Assembly (NCBI GenBank): GCA_019096065.1
Contig: JAGUCH010000004.1
Location: 2,356,001-2,420,000 of the forward strand
Source of the DNA: Paracyclopina nana
Taxonomy: Eukaryota; Arthropoda; Copepoda; Cyclopoida; Cyclopettidae
DNA length: 64,000 nucleotides
Direction: 5' to 3'
A program made the translations under genes and the position numbers. Shown one piece after another: positions 36,301 to 44,835 of this stretch. The notes beneath the pieces are model-generated. The model did not search any database. It had not been told where the DNA came from and saw only the letters and a list, made by a program, of their open reading frames with translations. How positions within the stretch are numbered: position 1 is the first letter of the stretch; the number at the start of each line of letters is the position of its first letter.

Positions 36301-37273
36301 ACCACTTCAAAAGCATCTTGATGAGGAAAATTGTGTTGTATGCAAGGAATTCGAATTCTTTCTGTGCCACTGAAAAATTCAGGCGTTTTTACGCAATCCC
36401 TGCTTTTTAATGACATCAGCTTTCACATTGTCGTTTCAACCATGCGACAAGGTGAATTGCCATGAACAATGCTCCTACTGCTGCATCCAGCCAGAAATCT
36501 GACATCTCGTAGATATCTGGGATTTTTAGCTAGCTCTTATAAAATATGGAAATATTCATGCGTTTCGCCCAAGTGGCTATAACATGATGCTGTGATATGC
36601 CTAACCCATTAAGTAAACACTTTCCTTATTTACATAAGTGGTTTTGCAGATCTCTACCAGCACGAGATGTCAGATTTCTCTCTGAAGGACATTTTATGCC
36701 TCGGTGCCATTTGGTAACGACCCTACTACAAAATACAGTAGCAGCTGTTACTCCATTCCAAAGCTACTACACAGAGCTGAAGGCGCAAAAAATCACTGGA
36801 TAATCCGTCATCTTTCCAGCTAAATCCTTTTATACCACATGGTATACAAGCATCAATTCTGATCATTGCTAATAGATATAATCCTCTGGAGGAAAAAATA
36901 TCTTCTTTTGGTGGATAACCTTTTTTTCCTCCAAAGATGATCCAGCTTTTGTTCTGGCCCAACGAAAAAGTGGAAGCAGAATTACACTCTCAAGAATGCT
37001 ACTTAAAAAAAGCCATGCAGTGAGCATGGGCTTAAAAAGTTTTTTTAATGTGATTGATGGCGGATTATTTTTTGGCAGCAAACTTTGAGCTGCTGTCCTT
37101 GAACAGTTTGATTTTGGCAAGTGTAGATTGAACAACCAATTTCTTTGCTTGCAGGCGAATGTTCGAGCTCGACGACAGCAGCGATGGTGTTTGGCTTTCA
37201 CCAGAAGGACAAACTTTTTATGATCCTACTCAATCTCAGTTTATTCCATTTTTGCCTGAACTCGCGCTGCTGA
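12400..37273 (+). CDS. Secreted DUF7042-7045 family protein, interrupted by BEL-2
   Basis: Exons: 12400-12484 (signal peptide), 14087-14228, 14284-14351, 14407-14667, 27494-27727, 28931-29192, 33132-33196, 33263-33343, 35201-35322, 35393-35561, 35744-36025, 37155-37273. Phases agree at every junction and total 630 codons. Domain order fits arthropod DUF7044 (CQFPEEWEGIWFQS, exon 2), DUF7043 (exons 3-4, CFKCIVIHQKHQNVLQYKE), DUF7045 (exon 5, RCFVYE and AQSGDATCNGL), DUF7042 (exon 6, GCTFPPW) and a Cys-rich C-terminal region with a polyserine insert in exon 11. The tail is Ser/Thr then hydrophobic, so a GPI anchor is possible (inference). Exon 5 also exists at 16272-16505, and exon 6 is cut by BEL-2 at 17734. 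The function of the family is unknown to me. A near neighbour at 59.8-63.7 kb has the same exon layout. Confidence 0.85.
14668..16173 (+). other. Intron 4 with several CTCF-like motifs
   Basis: Non-coding. It contains GCGCCATCTA-type motifs near 14721, 14993 and 15512 and an inexact local duplication near 15590-15740 (ACGCCGC and ATAGYCGG words). No exon was found. Confidence 0.5.
14721..14734 (-). promoter_or_regulatory. CTCF-like motif
   Basis: The minus strand reads CTAGATGGCGCTGT, close to the CTCF core consensus. Related motifs at 13801-13816, 14993-15007 and 15512-15525. Confidence 0.4.
16174..17734 (+). repeat. Left copy of 1561-bp direct repeat (host exon 5 region)
   Basis: Identical to 27396-28956 at an offset of 11222 wherever compared. 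It starts CAAATATTT and ends GCACTTTT. It carries all of host exon 5, intron 5 and the first 26 bp of exon 6. Confidence 0.95.
16272..16505 (+). other. Duplicated host exon 5 (DUF7045), left copy
   Basis: A 234-bp exon, phase 1 on both sides, identical to 27494-27727. It encodes the RCFVYE and AQSGDATCNGL block. Because it is phase-symmetric, a transcript could carry one or both copies without a frameshift. Confidence 0.8.
17735..17981 (+). repeat. BEL-2 5' LTR (247 bp)
   Basis: It begins TGAAAGGAAAG and ends CTTCCTTTCA, giving an inverted terminus and TG...CA ends. The primer binding site follows directly. No second copy exists in the window. Confidence 0.82.
17982..17993 (+). other. BEL-2 primer binding site (tRNA-Lys type)
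   Basis: TGGCGCCCAACG immediately follows the CA end of the LTR, and BEL-1 uses the same core. Confidence 0.8.
17994..19336 (+). other. BEL-2 untranslated leader with repeated and tRNA-like parts
   Basis: About 1.34 kb without coding potential. Near 18070-18155, two imperfect copies of a CTTTTGGCMGGTAAT stem-loop-like unit occur. At 18607-18870 two tRNA-like segments sit antisense to the element. A B-box-like GGGGGTTCGAGG lies near 19012. The leader is unusually long and looks structured. Confidence 0.6.
18607..18870 (-). repeat. Two antisense tRNA-Tyr-like 5' halves
   Basis: On the minus strand, copies at about 18640-18665 and 18830-18855 read CCTTCGATAGCTCAG then TGGTAGAGC, as in the 5' half of eukaryotic tRNA-Tyr. 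Both are preceded on the plus strand by TTTTCTGTGATTACAG and followed by CTCGATCACCCGA. The remainder of a tRNA is missing. Confidence 0.55.
19337..22075 (+). CDS. BEL-2 Gag
   Basis: A 912-aa ORF from ATG at 19337 to TAA at 22073-22075. The N-terminal half is charged and coiled-coil-like. A DUF1759-like region follows (around residues 560-700). Near the C-terminus are CCHC knuckles: CQVCGKDNHKTPQC at 21728-21769, a second (CMRCIDSKHRRMNC) and a third, atypical one. It assembles the particle and binds RNA in such elements. The ORF ends before the protease, and the next frame begins six bases later, shifted relative to gag, whereas most BEL/Pao elements have one fused frame. Whether this is natural or decay is unclear. 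Confidence 0.9.
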   Translation: MARTSTPKEEKESWGELSGRLAGELLALEDLFISWQRKSKTFWEQNIRRLVNEVKQARDDINRLDREMSGLFELAKSQSDSEGEYDAEEDGRAVTAQELCAKLERLRLRKRFWYKNFRKILQKKEEADPNFSRISCQDSSYAFDISSRLDISGLADCEVDRMNARLGEKLRDGDQNEELQVSKDNSKVQEPSHHSYEVPPVVLGLPSKATNEPNLLEELLNTGFNPEKRTPQEIPPDKSKDVEFMLDQLKSYYSEFKLQIHGMDLKKVSQDQAKYIKVQVESNKALIMQQAEACKLLLQEAEQPLKKSGLCTVTKTVNQTELLANEIGKLLPKDRSVAKDFDDYYNKEMGFLEKILDDRNKETDGAMAKSAGKTAPKATGTKPKTLQGASNLDPKSKVQDQKQPDVNEQDLAAKLKTAQIEYEKTLTLKKKLEELKEKAVPREFKKLPSITPPRNDEDNEYPSDAESNRSYVFRPRGSNRRRGGLPRPQQAQVPRDEPEEESFVLLRTVLNPQTTKPQKEEVEEWADLYLHQFRLSQIYDKQKDRLPKESDIPKMKFAGDIGDYQEFRDRFFIRVIKNVSISPENKLMLLKDSVEGEPEIEIRNFKPWNLLNLANAIEKLDSLYADLKGRRGFLLSKLSKMTPLDHQKRESMLEYKGILLDIMRYYQDEAARRRLNAGSEIDSVLYVMNWKESSKQRYEDFIQLGHHEHSVKAILQFIEWKLSIMRLTSYETKLKEPTKTAASAAPETKKKAVTLLTQDDSGEEEEIESPSDYSTDYEEENSGPCLSTAVRSLDVNDCQVCGKDNHKTPQCKQFIRMSAKDKYDLCIQKRLCMRCIDSKHRRMNCTAAKCTKCQHPHHSLLHNFFEKRDREKQEKSVADKLKAMETTLATLLEHQQSFLEAARASQGNQPPQ
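22081..26244 (+). pseudogene. BEL-2 Pol (protease, RT, RNase H, integrase), frame broken twice
   Basis: The coding matter lies in three pieces: 22081-22695 (protease-like, DEASSSSFI), 22718-23239 (N-terminal RT) and 23194-26244 (rest of RT to integrase). The frame changes between about 22665 and 22695 and again near 23194-23239. The long third piece is intact, with YMDD at 23449-23460, RNase H FCDAS near 24025, the integrase H-H-C-C zinc domain near 25140-25260, and acidic residues at 25354-25356, 25540-25542 and 25669-25671. As written, one continuous Pol cannot be made, so this copy is probably not autonomous unless the shifts are sequencing errors. Confidence 0.88.
26245..26660 (+). other. 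Spacer between pol and ORF3 of BEL-2
   Basis: Non-coding. It holds a B-box-like AGGATTCGAACC near 26391-26402 (antisense tRNA-like), and then the TATA box of ORF3. Confidence 0.5.
26579..26587 (+). promoter_or_regulatory. TATA box upstream of BEL-2 ORF3
   Basis: TATAAAAAG lies 74 bp before the ORF3 ATG, with an initiator-like TCATTCC about 25 bp downstream. This suggests a separate transcript. Confidence 0.55.
26661..27470 (+). CDS. BEL-2 accessory ORF3, 3'-truncated and fused to host sequence
   Basis: The ORF has 269 codons, but only 26661-27395 (about 245 codons) belongs to the element. The last 24 codons are read out of the host direct repeat, so the native C-terminus is lost. The start has a good context (CCCCAAGATGG). 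The protein is basic, without a signal peptide or membrane segment, with a helical Lys/Glu/Arg-rich middle and a Ser-rich linker. It does not resemble Gag, Pol or an envelope protein, and I do not recognise a family. Its GC-rich codon use is like that of gag and pol. It might be an element accessory protein or a captured host sequence. Confidence 0.6.
   Translation: MAHRSSNSYVKHRQSYQTKRGPVPEEKRYPFNIPPIYVRDLKSKGMDVASAFFDPKNRVLATPEVAGHFSKLTIDQLKQRLPWTKLDEARLIYIAKTRFEDALKLYPDLYNAYVNEAQAMGFTGDLFKLRRERQTEDDRELALKGHVFLKRERETLERMIAEKSGSALASRKSSSGPSKLRGAESLPRNHAISFSFRDPRTDPIGLASTHSGSQAVVVPVTGLAHLLKKHPDVSVQDLFDLDPKHQIFTRRARDRIWRVSINKAPNVNY
27396..28956 (+). repeat. Right copy of 1561-bp direct repeat (empty-site version)
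   Basis: Identical to 16174-17734. It continues without a break into the rest of host exon 6 (28957 onward), so it represents the site as it was before BEL-2 insertion. Confidence 0.95.
29217..31379 (-). pseudogene. Divergent ionotropic receptor (IR), one frameshift
   Basis: Exons: 31379-30776, 30714-30592, 30532-30024, 29965-29651, 29592-29217; about 641 codons. A signal peptide (VFVCIFLLAPPICSS) opens exon 1. Ligand-binding lobe S1 (GFTFKIAFVHHPP, YDILDLL) spans exons 2-3. Exon 3 holds M1 (PLAWLLPILLASIIMLTLWV) and a pore region, exon 4 lobe S2, and exon 5 the last membrane helix. This is the layout of variant IRs, chemosensory cation channels of the glutamate receptor superfamily. Exon 1 changes frame by one base around a run of six T at 31212-31217; the remaining exons are in phase. 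The exon 2 donor is GC rather than GT. The whole gene lies antisense in intron 6 of the DUF7042-7045 gene. It is either a very young pseudogene or intact with a homopolymer error. Confidence 0.8.
31845..31899 (+). CDS. Orphan signal-peptide exon
   Basis: ATG at 31845 encodes MKKQALFIILLFSLCQLY and stops at a strong GTAAGA donor in phase 1. The first exon of the DUF7042-7045 gene also ends in phase 1 after a signal peptide. Exons 8, 9, 11 and 12 of that gene downstream accept phase 1. It may be an alternative first exon for a short isoform, a relic of a lost paralogue, or chance. Confidence 0.4.
31900..33131 (+). other. Intron 6 remainder
   Basis: Non-coding sequence with CAG microsatellites near 31795-31835 and 32990. 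No exon was recognised. Confidence 0.4.
33903..33976 (-). repeat. tRNA-like sequence, probable SINE
   Basis: The minus strand has an A-box GGTAGCTCACTCCGTAGAGC, a TCT-centred anticodon-like loop and a B-box-like CAATCC, but poorly paired stems. Confidence 0.4.
34285..34468. mobile_element. Foldback MITE
   Basis: The ends ATATATGTAAAC and GTTTACATATAT form an inverted repeat, continued inside by AATTATAAAACAGGC against its imperfect complement and by CAAAGTAAAAATCTCG against CTCGATTTTTACTTTA. The arms are about 75 bp with scattered mismatches. Confidence 0.6.
34539..34554 (+). promoter_or_regulatory. CTCF-like motif
   Basis: GCGCTAGGGGGCGCTG closely matches the animal CTCF core. Another motif follows on the minus strand at 34946-34961 (ACAGATGGCGTTAG). 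Confidence 0.45.
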
Positions 37274-38571
37274 ATACCAACGATGTTCGTTGCATGTTGG
37301 CAGATCGAAAATTGCTGCCCTATCAATGATTGGAATTGGAGCAAACATCCTTATCTGATGCCAAAAAGGAGGAATACATTTTTGCGGGAAGAAATAGTAC
37401 AACGTTCTTTCGATACACGTGCTGTTTGGGCAAAAATTGCATATTACTACTTTTGTACTTCAACATGTCATGGCACATTATATGCATGACAGCAGCAGCA
37501 GGAAAAATCCTACTTACATAAACTTTACATATATTTTTTTCATGCTTCTCTAGCCACTTTTAAAACCTCTCCCAATTTTGCATGCACTTTGAGTACAAGT
37601 CCCCTTTTGCACCACTTCTCTCAATTCCTTGCCTTCTTGCTGCTGCGAGCAGTGACCCAGATTGTTCTAAAGAAGCTGTTTTTCCCCTTGATCAGTGGAA
37701 TTGAAACTTTTGTTATTGGATGCCAAAATTGGAATCACCAATTCTCCTTCTGTTGGGCAAAGCAACTGGCTGTGATGATTTCATTGTTATAGTATATATG
37801 TACTATTGAATGTAAGCAATAAAAAAGGGATCTGTATTGAAAACTCAACTCCTGTCCTGGGCTGCTCTTGCCATTTGGTGCATTTTTGTGCACTTTTCTG
37901 CATCTTTCGCATTAAAAATTCATTCTCGGCCGTGGTAAAAAGACAGCCACGTTATGAGCTGTTACAAGCATGTAGAAAAACCAATTTCCTCTATGCATTT
38001 CTCATATGGCCGAAAAGTTAATCAGGCATACGTACTATGTTAATATAACATGGTATCGTATATTATTTCTCAAGGAAAATGGCTCGACTTTTTTCACTGG
38101 GTAAAAGAGGAAATTGGTCCATGTTCATTAGGGCTTTTTCCAATAGTTCTTTGTTACTGCTCATTATGGAGCACAGGCGAATTGTGTGAGTGTGGGTGAA
38201 AAAAGCGCCCCTTTGAAGGAGGTGAAAAAGCCACCTTTTTCCCCAGGTGTCTTCTCATGCATCAGAACTTGCTCCAAAAATACGTGTAAAAAGGAACTTG
38301 CCCTAAGGGTCATTGAAGCCCACTTTTTTGGTCGAATAAGGGAGTCGCAGTCGCGAGAAAGTCACTCTCTAGGAACCATTTTCTTCACCTACTTTAGCTC
38401 AACATGGGTCAAAATAAATCATCAGCAAATGGAAGCAGAAAAAGCCAAATGCTACTTCAAGTAGTAGCTTGTCCTGAAAGGAAAAATTACGAGGAGCTAA
38501 GCATAATTTGTCAGTGTACTCTTTTGTCCATTTTCTCGACGCCCTCACTCCGGAAGCAGCTGCGGATTTTG

Positions 38572-38587
38572 CAGCGCCCTCTTGTGG
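38572..38587 (-). promoter_or_regulatory. CTCF-like motif
   Basis: The minus strand reads CCACAAGAGGGCGCTG, an almost ideal CTCF core. Confidence 0.5.
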
Positions 38588-39453
38588 CGAAGGGGAGACC
38601 ATTTCTTTTTCATTCACCAAAAATGGACAGTAGAAGTTGTGACAAATGGGTGCGTTTACTTTCTTTAGTGCAAGCTTTTAGTAGTTTTGCTGCTTTCTTT
38701 CATTGTCACACTGACATTGGCTTGACACTATGGGATTATATGCCATTCTTTGGTCAAAAGAGAAGCTTTCCATCAATGCTAAAAGCCCAAATCATTCGCT
38801 GTCCACTGCAAAAGGATTGCTTGTATTTTCCATGTTGCAAAGTGTCTCTCTCTCTCTTTTTACCAAGAGGATTACCTCACAGTGAAGTCAAAGAGCATTT
38901 CTGGCCAAAGGGGGGTGATTCTAAGTCTCCCTAAAGACTGGTGGAAAACTATGTCCAGTTCCTGAGACAATGGCAGCAATTGAAGGCTGCAAAAAAGCCC
39001 ACATTTCTCAAGGAAAAGTTGGCTGCTTGCAATAAATATAATCCCCATCTTGATTATTTCTTGTGTCCCATTCACTTCTTTTTGAGCTGTCATGTTCATT
39101 TTTTTGCCTTATCTTGGCGGCTGTCCTTGCAACTATCTTGGGAAGGGACTTGGGTGTAAGTGCATCAATGGACACATCTTATGTATTATTGGATGTCATA
39201 ATTTTCACCAACACCTGGTAGGCTATGTTGAGTAGAAAGGCTCTTTAGGGACTCTAAAGGAAGTTATTACCGCCGTTTTTCAGCCTGCGCAGCAGCTTAG
39301 GCACATTATTGTTATGATGCTTATCATTGCTCTTTGTTGCTAGTTGAGGAGAGCCATCTGCTTTCTTAACCATCTGGAGCATTGGTAAATTAAAGAGCAA
39401 AAAAATCCCTTTATTAATTAACTCACCTGAGTAATTGCCATTAATTAGCTCTT

Positions 39454-39469
39454 CTATAGAGGGCGCTGT
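39454..39469 (+). promoter_or_regulatory. CTCF-like motif
   Basis: CTATAGAGGGCGCTGT fits the CTCF core AGRGGGCGCT. Confidence 0.4.
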
Positions 39470-42400
39470 TGTTCAGGAAGTATGTTACAGAGGTACCAGA
39501 TGGCACTTTATGTTTAAGCACCAGATGCTCCCATTTTTGGCCAAAAATGGCACAAGTGGAAATTCATTTATGCTCAGTTTCTTGTTTATGCCCAAGATTT
39601 GCATTGGAGAGCCAGAGCTGCTCTTATGGCAAACTCCAAGGTCATCATCATTTATCTATGGGGCAACTTTAAAGTTGGCTCATTTAATGCCAAAGTTTAG
39701 GCTCGAAATCGACAAGCTGGAATTTTGGTGGTTGGTCTGGGGGCCAATCTGCATACATCTAGCTGGCGCCATTTAAAGTGGGACGCACTGGCATGGAATT
39801 TTTTTCGCATTTTCTCGAATCAAGCTTTCTCTCCTTGTGATCATCAGCATATGCCACTGCTTTTTCTGCGGCAATTTTCCGCCAATTTCCGGAAAATATA
39901 CTGTGAGGAGGGACGAAGAAGAAAAACGAAATTGTCCCTCAGCTTTGTAGGGAAGCCTCATCAGAATGATGCGGACAAGCACAGCGGGGCGAACTGAGGA
40001 GAAAAACGCTTTCTTTCATGGGCTTTCTCGCAGCACCAGTTCCCACTGTGTAAGTGCCAGGAAGTGAAGACGCACAGTAAAAAGCCCAGGAAAGATCCAT
40101 TGTTGTGATTTGAAAATTATGCCCCACATTGCGTATTTGTAAGACATATACCATACTTTATAAAACGGTCAAAAAAGTGGCTTTTTTCCAATAACCTAGT
40201 GCATTGCAGGTTTTCCCCTTGGCACATTTGGGATATGTTCCACCTCATCCAAATTAATTTAGCAGCTTTCTTTTGTGGAAAAAAGTGGAGGAGGAAGAAG
40301 GCCATTATTTTTGGTGCGCTTCTCCTGGCTGAATTGCCAAGCCCAGATTTATTGTGGTCTTCGCCCCAATCGGATTTTAGCCACCATGGCAAGGATTTGA
40401 TTAAACTCATTTATCTTCATCTTATCTCATCGCGCAGGATTGAAACTAAGCGCCCATAATGGGAAAAACATACTGGCAGCACGCTAAAGTCGGTCAAGTT
40501 TGCGCAAAATGCTTCCAGCAAAAATTCTTCCTTTGAAGCAGGAGAAGAAGCTTTCGTAGAAGTAGTCATAGTAGTTCTTGTTTGACACTGCTCAAGTTGT
40601 TTGGATAGGCCAAAGTACCATGGCTCTCTTTCTACATGGCAGGATATGCTCTTGACAGACCCAAGCTGGCCCAAGTCATGTGCCCTTTTCATGCTCCCCA
40701 CATTGCTCTCACTATCTTCACATGACCTGGGACCCAAAGAAAATGCAGTGAGATACTTCTAGGGAAGATGGCCAACATCTTCTAAAAAGTGTAAGTTTAC
40801 GCTATATGCTGGCCCAACTCACACCAAGATACCCAATATTCCCCTCTAGGGCTTTTTTAGGAGGACGACAACAACGCGAGAAAAGGCAATTTTTACCTTA
40901 CTGATTTGTGAGGAATGATAAAAAGCAGTGAAGCAAAAGTGAAAGCCCTTTCAACACGCCATTGATGATGCGATGCGAAAAAAGCCCGATGAAGCGAAAT
41001 GTGTAAGCAAACGATCTGACGTTTGATTGAAAATGAAAAGTTCAAACAGCACTGAAAGAATCTTGATATAGGACTTTCTGGTCATTTGCTCTGCTGTGGG
41101 CTGATCAATCTTCCCAGCTGTCCCAAGGGACTTTTGGTTTCCTCCTCAAAAGTTACGAAGAATTAACGCGAGAAAGTAACTTGTAATGTTTGCCTATACA
41201 TGCTCCAATAGCTAAACATTCCTTATGCATTTGCTGTATCAAGGTGAGGAACAATCTGGGAAAATGCTTGAAATTGGAGAGTGAAAGCAATTTTTGAACT
41301 TTTTTGATTTCCTCCCCAAGTTTTCTGTTGCACATTTCAGGGTATCTTTTCAAGGCTAGCAAAGCATGAAATAAGAAGCTAGAGGTCTTTCTTTTTTAAA
41401 AACAGGATCTTCAACTTTTCTCATATAGTGGTGCAAGTATTGTGTAGTATACCAGTATTGCAGCTAAACTAACCTTTTCTCATGCTTACACCCCTCTTTT
41501 ATAGTAGACATAAAAAACGTACATATAACACAGCAACACAGCACGTGGCCACCAAAAAAAGCGAGGACCTTTTTTACACTATAGTATACGAGATGGAAAA
41601 AATGATGTGATGATATGTGAAAAAGTAATTAATTGTGGAGGAGCTTACTTTCTACACATTCTTCCGCGGGTTCAACCACAAGATTTAATAGAGAGACTCT
41701 GGCCTATGAAAAGTAGCTCGGGCTTTCTTCCTACCTCGTAGGACCTTTCAGGATATAGCAGCCATAGCAAAAGCGAGGGAAAATGGTTTACAACTCAATT
41801 ATAAGACCCCTGAAGCTACTCCCCTGCTAAAAGAGAATCATTTCATAAATCTCCATGCTGATAAATGTCTTTCTTCTTGAATTAAAGCCACCACTGCAGT
41901 ATTTTTCCCAGTGAATGCAGCAGAAAACCTTAAGAGATTTTTAGGAGGCCGCCACGCCCCAAATGGCCTGCTGTACACTTAATGATCTTGGTATACCTGA
42001 AAGAGAGAATTCCACCCGAAAAACCACGGCGCTTTTTTATGCTCTCAGTTTCTTGGAAATTGATCTGAGCTCTCAAAACTGTTTTGTGATGAGCCAGGGA
42101 ATTTACGACCTTAGCTTCCAGTGAATTTCGCCTGAAAAATAGCCCAGAGCATTTATTTGCTCTTCCTCCATAAAAATGAAGCTTGAGCCTTGCCAAAATA
42201 TGAGCATGGGGAGATAAAAAAAACTTGCAAGGCAGAGCTCTTATTCGGTGTTTTGCATAAGCACTGACTTGGAATTTTGAGTATAGTGAAATGGTGAAAG
42301 AATCTTTGAAGCTTTTCAGAAAGCAACCTAAAAAATATATTGGATGCATCTTATCGCCCACATGGTGTCTCATAATTATTTTTTCCCTCTGGAAATGTGG

Positions 42401-43527
42401 GGGAAAAAGTGCGGCCCGTCGGCGCGCCATAACGATCATGCAGGATCGCTAATGATGTCCAGCCCAAAATGGATTGGGTACTTTGGCAATCTGGGTGAAA
42501 AAGCTTCGACGCAGCAAAGATGAATGACGATCATCTGAGGCAAGCTCAAGAAAATCTGCCTTCAAGGTCTTCTTATGCAAAAATGGACTTTTCTGATCCA
42601 TTGGTCATTCACGGTCACTAAGCCTTAGAAAGAGTCGTTCGCCTCTCTGTACTGGCTTTCAGCAACCGGAAGAATTTTGGCTTTTTCGGACAACAACAAA
42701 GCTGCTAGCTGCAATAATTACGGGATTCCTACTAGCTCATCTGTTGATGGCATGTCAGAAAATCCCTCTGATAAACTTGATTAGACAATTTGATACTGAC
42801 AAAATTGATTCTTTCATGCCAATTAGATGATATAACAAATGATGAGTGTATTCCTAGAGATAAGCTTTCTTTTACTGCTCTTCAATTTCCCATGGGACTG
42901 TCAAAGCCAATTACACTACCATCATGATGTTCCTGCCTGAAGATAATTCCATTTGCACTACTCTGGATTTACTCATAAAATGTTATTGGGCTGGCAGCAA
43001 AATTGCATCAATACAGCGCAAATCCTCCCCCTTTTCTCCTGAAGATATTCACTGAGCTGTGAAGAGTAACTGTAATAGCGCGGATATTTACAGCAGGGAA
43101 TCATTGTATACATTTCAACGGTCATTTTGCCCTTTGACATTCCACCCCTTAATGGTAGCTGTTACTGGAAAAAGGGGGCGGAGATCTCGCTCGCTATTTC
43201 GCAATTAATTCGCACTTCATAGTCAGCCACACTTTTCTTCAGCACACGCTATGATTGATTTTTGATGATTATGATCCTGCTCATTAAATGTCCACAGGTT
43301 GAAGAAGAAATGCTTGATGAAGAAATTTCCACTTGGCAAAGCGAGCAGCTGCAAAACTAGATTTCTAAAGAGAGTTAGCTGGGATCATATAGCTGCGCGC
43401 ATTAACAACAACAAGCCGCGCCGGTCAGCCAGCCAGGTCGGCAACAAATTCCTCCCTTTGTGATTACTGTCAGTCCTTCTTGAGGTACTCCTCTTGAAGG
43501 GTGTGCCGCCAAAGCAGAAATAAAACT

Positions 43528-44809
43528 ATGAGATCTTCAACCACAAGTGAAGCTGACCCTTTGATCAACTCATCAGCAGAGGACTATGGGTCAGCTGAGA
43601 GTCAACAAACAGCTGAAAGCCAACAACCAGCTGAACCTGAGGCACCAGTGCCCTGGTACAAAGTGGCCTTTGGCATCATGCTTGTGGTGGGCGCAGGATG
43701 CTCCTTCACAGCTGCCAATGTGATCCAGAAGATCGTTTGCCCCAGCCTCAACTTTTGGAGCTTGCTCCTCATCAGGTCCATGACCCAGATGGCAATCATG
43801 GGCACCCATTTGGGAGTGACCAAGACGCACTGGCTTGGACCCAAGGAGGCCAAAAATAAGATTTTTCTCCAAGGCCTTTTCGGAGGGCTGCTCCTTTTGG
43901 CCATTTTCGTAGCTGTCAAGCACGTCCCCCTTGGAAACGCATCAGCTATTTTCTTTTGCACTCCAGTAAGTCCACCATCCACCATCTTGGAAAAAGCTTT
44001 CGGAATCACTAACCCATTTCTCTTCAGATTGCCACTTTTGCCTTGGCTACTTGCATGCTGGGAGAACGCATGGGCTGCTACAGAGCACTGATTTCAGTAT
44101 TCATGATCAGTGGAGTGATCCTGATGACAAGGCCACCCTTCATGTTCCCTTCGGACAAGCACCCCATCGTGCCCTCCAATGGAACAGCTGATGACAACTC
44201 AACAAGCATGATTGTTGATCCGTACTCTGACGATGCCATTGGCCTGGGATACGTGGCTGCCATTTGCGTCCCCCTTTTGTCCGCCATTGTCTCCATTTGG
44301 ACTAGACAATGCCGAAAAGTCACGGCTTCCGTGCTCATGTTCTGGTTCGCTGCTGGATCTTTCATGGTGGCTTTTGGAGGTAAACAATATTAAGCCTGTG
44401 TGTGCCATTAAGTGATCAAAATTTTGCTCTACTTAAGGTATTTGCCTGGGACGAGTGGACAACGTCTTTGACCTGGATTATGTTGAAGTTCTCTACACTT
44501 TTCTCATCGTTGGACTTGGAATGATGGGCAACATGTCGTACACCTTTGCAGTCAGGTAAAGTGGGCAAAAAGTTGCGCTCAACTTCATAGCTGAAATATC
44601 CATATTTTTCCTGCAGGTGGGTCAGCCCCAGCAAAGCTAATGTGTTCCGCAGCTTCGAAGTCATTCTGAACTACTTGCTCCAAATATTTTTGGAGAACAT
44701 GGAATTTCATTCTCCGGATTTGGCAGGGATTTTCCTGCTCCTTTGCGCCGTCTTTGCCACCGGATTCGAGCAGGAAGTGATGAGCAGGAAAATCCACCCC
44801 TTGCTTTGA
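43528..44809 (+). CDS. SLC35G-like membrane transporter (EamA/DMT fold)
   Basis: Exons 43528-43965, 44028-44379, 44438-44555, 44617-44809; 366 aa. After a polar N-terminus rich in Ser/Glu/Gln come about ten hydrophobic helices in two repeats, as in the drug/metabolite transporter superfamily. The WYKVAFGIMLVVGAGCSFTA start, SLLLIRSMTQM, GNASAIFFCTPIATF, LGERMG and GVILMTRPPF blocks fit the SLC35G (TMEM20/POST) branch. The substrate is not predictable. The stop is 26 bp from the stop of UBAC2 on the other strand, so the 3' UTRs must overlap. ATG at 43528 was chosen because upstream in-frame codons have no ATG. The exon 3 reading after AAG at 44435-44437 is required to keep the frame. Confidence 0.88.
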
Positions 44810-44835
44810 CGCTTGCGGTTTTTCCCTTCTTACTT

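Larger units (their letters stand above)
37274..43500. other. Gene-poor interval
   Basis: About 6.2 kb between the DUF7042-7045 gene and the SLC35G-like gene. Many short ORFs occur, the longest at 41930-42439 (minus, 169 codons), but none has domain-like content or conserved motifs. Two CTCF-like motifs lie at 38572-38587 and 39454-39469. No exon is supported. Confidence 0.45.

Noticed and set aside
41930..42439. 169-codon ORF on the minus strand
   Set aside because: Random-looking composition, no motif, no splice or promoter support.
43501..43527. GTG-initiated upstream start for the SLC35G-like gene
   Set aside because: A normal ATG follows at 43528 and animal genes rarely start at GTG.
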